Positions 5,101 through 6,235 of a stretch of 6,235 nucleotides of DNA are shown here, piece after piece. The stretch spans positions 1 through 6,235 of the forward strand of contig JARDZO010000306.1 in the NCBI GenBank assembly GCA_029240815.1, given 5' to 3'. The number at the start of each line of letters is the position of its first letter. Within the stretch, counting starts at the first letter, position 1. Under the pieces are notes generated by a model. The model saw only the letters and a program-made list of their open reading frames with translations, ran no database searches and was not told where the DNA came from. A program made the translations under genes and the position numbers. Source of the DNA: Brevibacillus sp. GTDB taxonomy: Bacteria; Bacillota; Bacilli; Brevibacillales; Brevibacillaceae.

Positions 5101-6219
5101 ATGAGCCAACCTGGAGGACAACAGCTTCCCGTTTCATACGCTGAATGGGAATCGAGGGCAAGAAGTATTTTGGCAAAAGGTCCATTCGACTACATCGACG
5201 GCGGAGCGGGGGATGAGGATACCATCCGTATGAACAGGGAAGCATTTCGAAGCTGGAGATTGCAGCCAAAAGTGCTTCGGAACGTATCGAAACGTGATGC
5301 ACGGGTGACCTTGTTCGGCAAGACATATCCTGCCCCTGTAATGCTTGCACCCATTAGCATTCAAGGTATTGCCCATCCCTTGGGCGAACTGGCTTCGGCA
5401 CGGGCGGCTGCGGCGATGGGCGTGCCGTTTATTCTCAGTACTGTCTCCTCCCGTCCGCTGGAAGAGGTGGCTGCAGTAATGGGAAACGCCCCCCGCTGGT
5501 TTCAGTTGTTCTGGCCAAACGACCCTAATGTGACAGCCAGCCTGCTTCGTCGGGCAGAAGCCGCAGGATATTCCACAATCGTTCTCACCGTAGACTTGCC
5601 GGTGTACGGCTGGCGGGAGAGGGACATTCGTAATGGCTACAACCCATTCCAGGTCGGAGAGGGCATCGCTAATTTTGTGACGGATCCTGCTTTTCGCGCA
5701 AAGCTGAGGAAACCGCCGGAGGAAGATTGGCAAGCGGCTGTCTCCCTGTTTGGAAGCATCTTTTTCCATCCGAGCCTGTCATGGGCAGATCTGCCGTTCC
5801 TGCGACTCCATACCAAACTGCCGATCCTGATCAAAGGGATTTTGAACAAGCAGGATGCGGAAATGGCTTTGCGATATGGTGCAGATGGCATCGTCGTCTC
5901 CAATCACGGGGGCAGGCAGGTAGATGGAGAAGTGGCTTCTCTTGACGTTCTCCCTGAAATTCTCGACGTCGTACGGGGACGGATTCCCGTGCTCATGGAC
6001 AGTGGAATTCGCAACGGCCCGGATGTGATCAAGGCGATCTCACTCGGCGCATCGGCCATCCTGTTCGGCCGCCCTTACATCTACGGATTGGCGGTGGCGG
6101 GTGAGACGGGCGTAGGACGGGTGATCCAAAATTTATTTACGGATTTGGATCTCACGATGGCAAACTGTGGGATCAGGTCCATCGCGGAAATGAACCGCAC
6201 TTTTCTCATCAGGCGGTAA
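5101..6219 (+). CDS. FMN-dependent alpha-hydroxy acid dehydrogenase/oxidase, lactate 2-monooxygenase-like
   Basis: This 372-residue TIM-barrel flavoprotein has no signal peptide and is probably cytoplasmic. It oxidises an L-2-hydroxy acid such as lactate to the 2-keto acid. Family residues (spinach glycolate oxidase numbering in brackets) are Tyr31 (24), Asp165 (157) and Arg172 (164) in TVDLPVYGWRERD, Lys245 (230) in KGI, catalytic His269 (254) and Arg272 (257) in SNHGGRQVDG, and phosphate-binding DSGIRNG (300-306) and GRP (323-325). Tyr129 of the usual WFQLY motif is Phe137 here. The long loop with GEGIANFVTDPAFRAKL and PPEEDWQAAV before SLSWADLPFL resembles lactate 2-monooxygenases, which release acetate, CO2 and water, but the product cannot be decided from sequence. 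AAGGG (5087-5091) sits 9 bases before ATG 5101. It is co-directional with the cytochrome c gene upstream, a possible electron acceptor despite the different compartments expected. Confidence 0.93.
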   Translation: MSQPGGQQLPVSYAEWESRARSILAKGPFDYIDGGAGDEDTIRMNREAFRSWRLQPKVLRNVSKRDARVTLFGKTYPAPVMLAPISIQGIAHPLGELASARAAAAMGVPFILSTVSSRPLEEVAAVMGNAPRWFQLFWPNDPNVTASLLRRAEAAGYSTIVLTVDLPVYGWRERDIRNGYNPFQVGEGIANFVTDPAFRAKLRKPPEEDWQAAVSLFGSIFFHPSLSWADLPFLRLHTKLPILIKGILNKQDAEMALRYGADGIVVSNHGGRQVDGEVASLDVLPEILDVVRGRIPVLMDSGIRNGPDVIKAISLGASAILFGRPYIYGLAVAGETGVGRVIQNLFTDLDLTMANCGIRSIAEMNRTFLIRR

Positions 6220-6221
6220 AC

Positions 6222-6233
6222 GAGGTAATCCTC
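6222..6233 (+). repeat. Short inverted repeat GAGG-TAAT-CCTC at window end
   Basis: Four-base arms GAGG and CCTC surround TAAT just after the FMN-enzyme stop. It could be the top of a terminator hairpin or chance; the window ends two bases later, so any T-tract is unseen. Confidence 0.25.
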
Positions 6234-6235
6234 TA

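Noticed and set aside
5134..5769. Long minus-strand open frame (211 codons) opposite the FMN enzyme
   Set aside because: It is a shadow of a confidently identified gene; its Cys- and Arg-rich translation shows no recognisable motif.

Overview
This window looks like an accessory metabolic region of a low-to-mid GC Gram-positive bacterium (Bacillota). The signs are purine-rich Shine-Dalgarno sequences before every gene, a TTG start with a strong ribosome binding site, a short monohaem cytochrome c with a hydrophobic N-terminus, and roughly even base composition. The style fits Brevibacillus or a relative, but that is inference; no taxonomic marker is present. All genes are on the plus strand and tightly packed. 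No RNA gene, CRISPR array, insertion sequence or integrase was seen, and no gene-free stretch exceeds 180 bases.

Region 1 (1-4600) is one apparent operon closed by a clear intrinsic terminator. It encodes the C-terminal part of a metal-dependent amidohydrolase (cut by the left edge), an APC-family amino acid/amine permease, an M20D-type metal-dependent amide hydrolase, and a glutamine synthetase-like ligase whose start overlaps the previous stop by 7 bases. The ligase keeps the metal, ATP and glutamate residues of the family, but both residues that bind ammonium in true glutamine synthetase are replaced (Asp50 by Ser51, Glu327 by Trp309). It is therefore more likely a gamma-glutamyl-amine/amide ligase than a housekeeping GlnA. 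An amidohydrolase plus a GS-like ligase are the two halves fused in fungal FluG and plant NodGS proteins; here they appear as separate genes together with an importer and a second amide hydrolase. Inferred role: uptake and breakdown or salvage of an amine, amide or N-acyl amino acid. The substrate cannot be read from the sequence.

Region 2 (4601-4727) is a 127-base regulatory interval after the terminator. It carries a perfect AAAACGTTTT palindrome, a weak promoter candidate and a short phased direct repeat.

Region 3 (4728-6235) encodes a small class I c-type cytochrome and an FMN-dependent alpha-hydroxy acid dehydrogenase/oxidase most like the lactate 2-monooxygenase branch. The 73 bases between them hold two abutting perfect hairpins, flanked by a 7-base sequence exactly complementary to the Shine-Dalgarno of the downstream gene. 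The predicted fold is a three-way junction that would hide the ribosome binding site unless the cytochrome c gene is being translated. This possible translational-coupling element, the non-canonical GS and the split FluG-like arrangement are the most interesting features.
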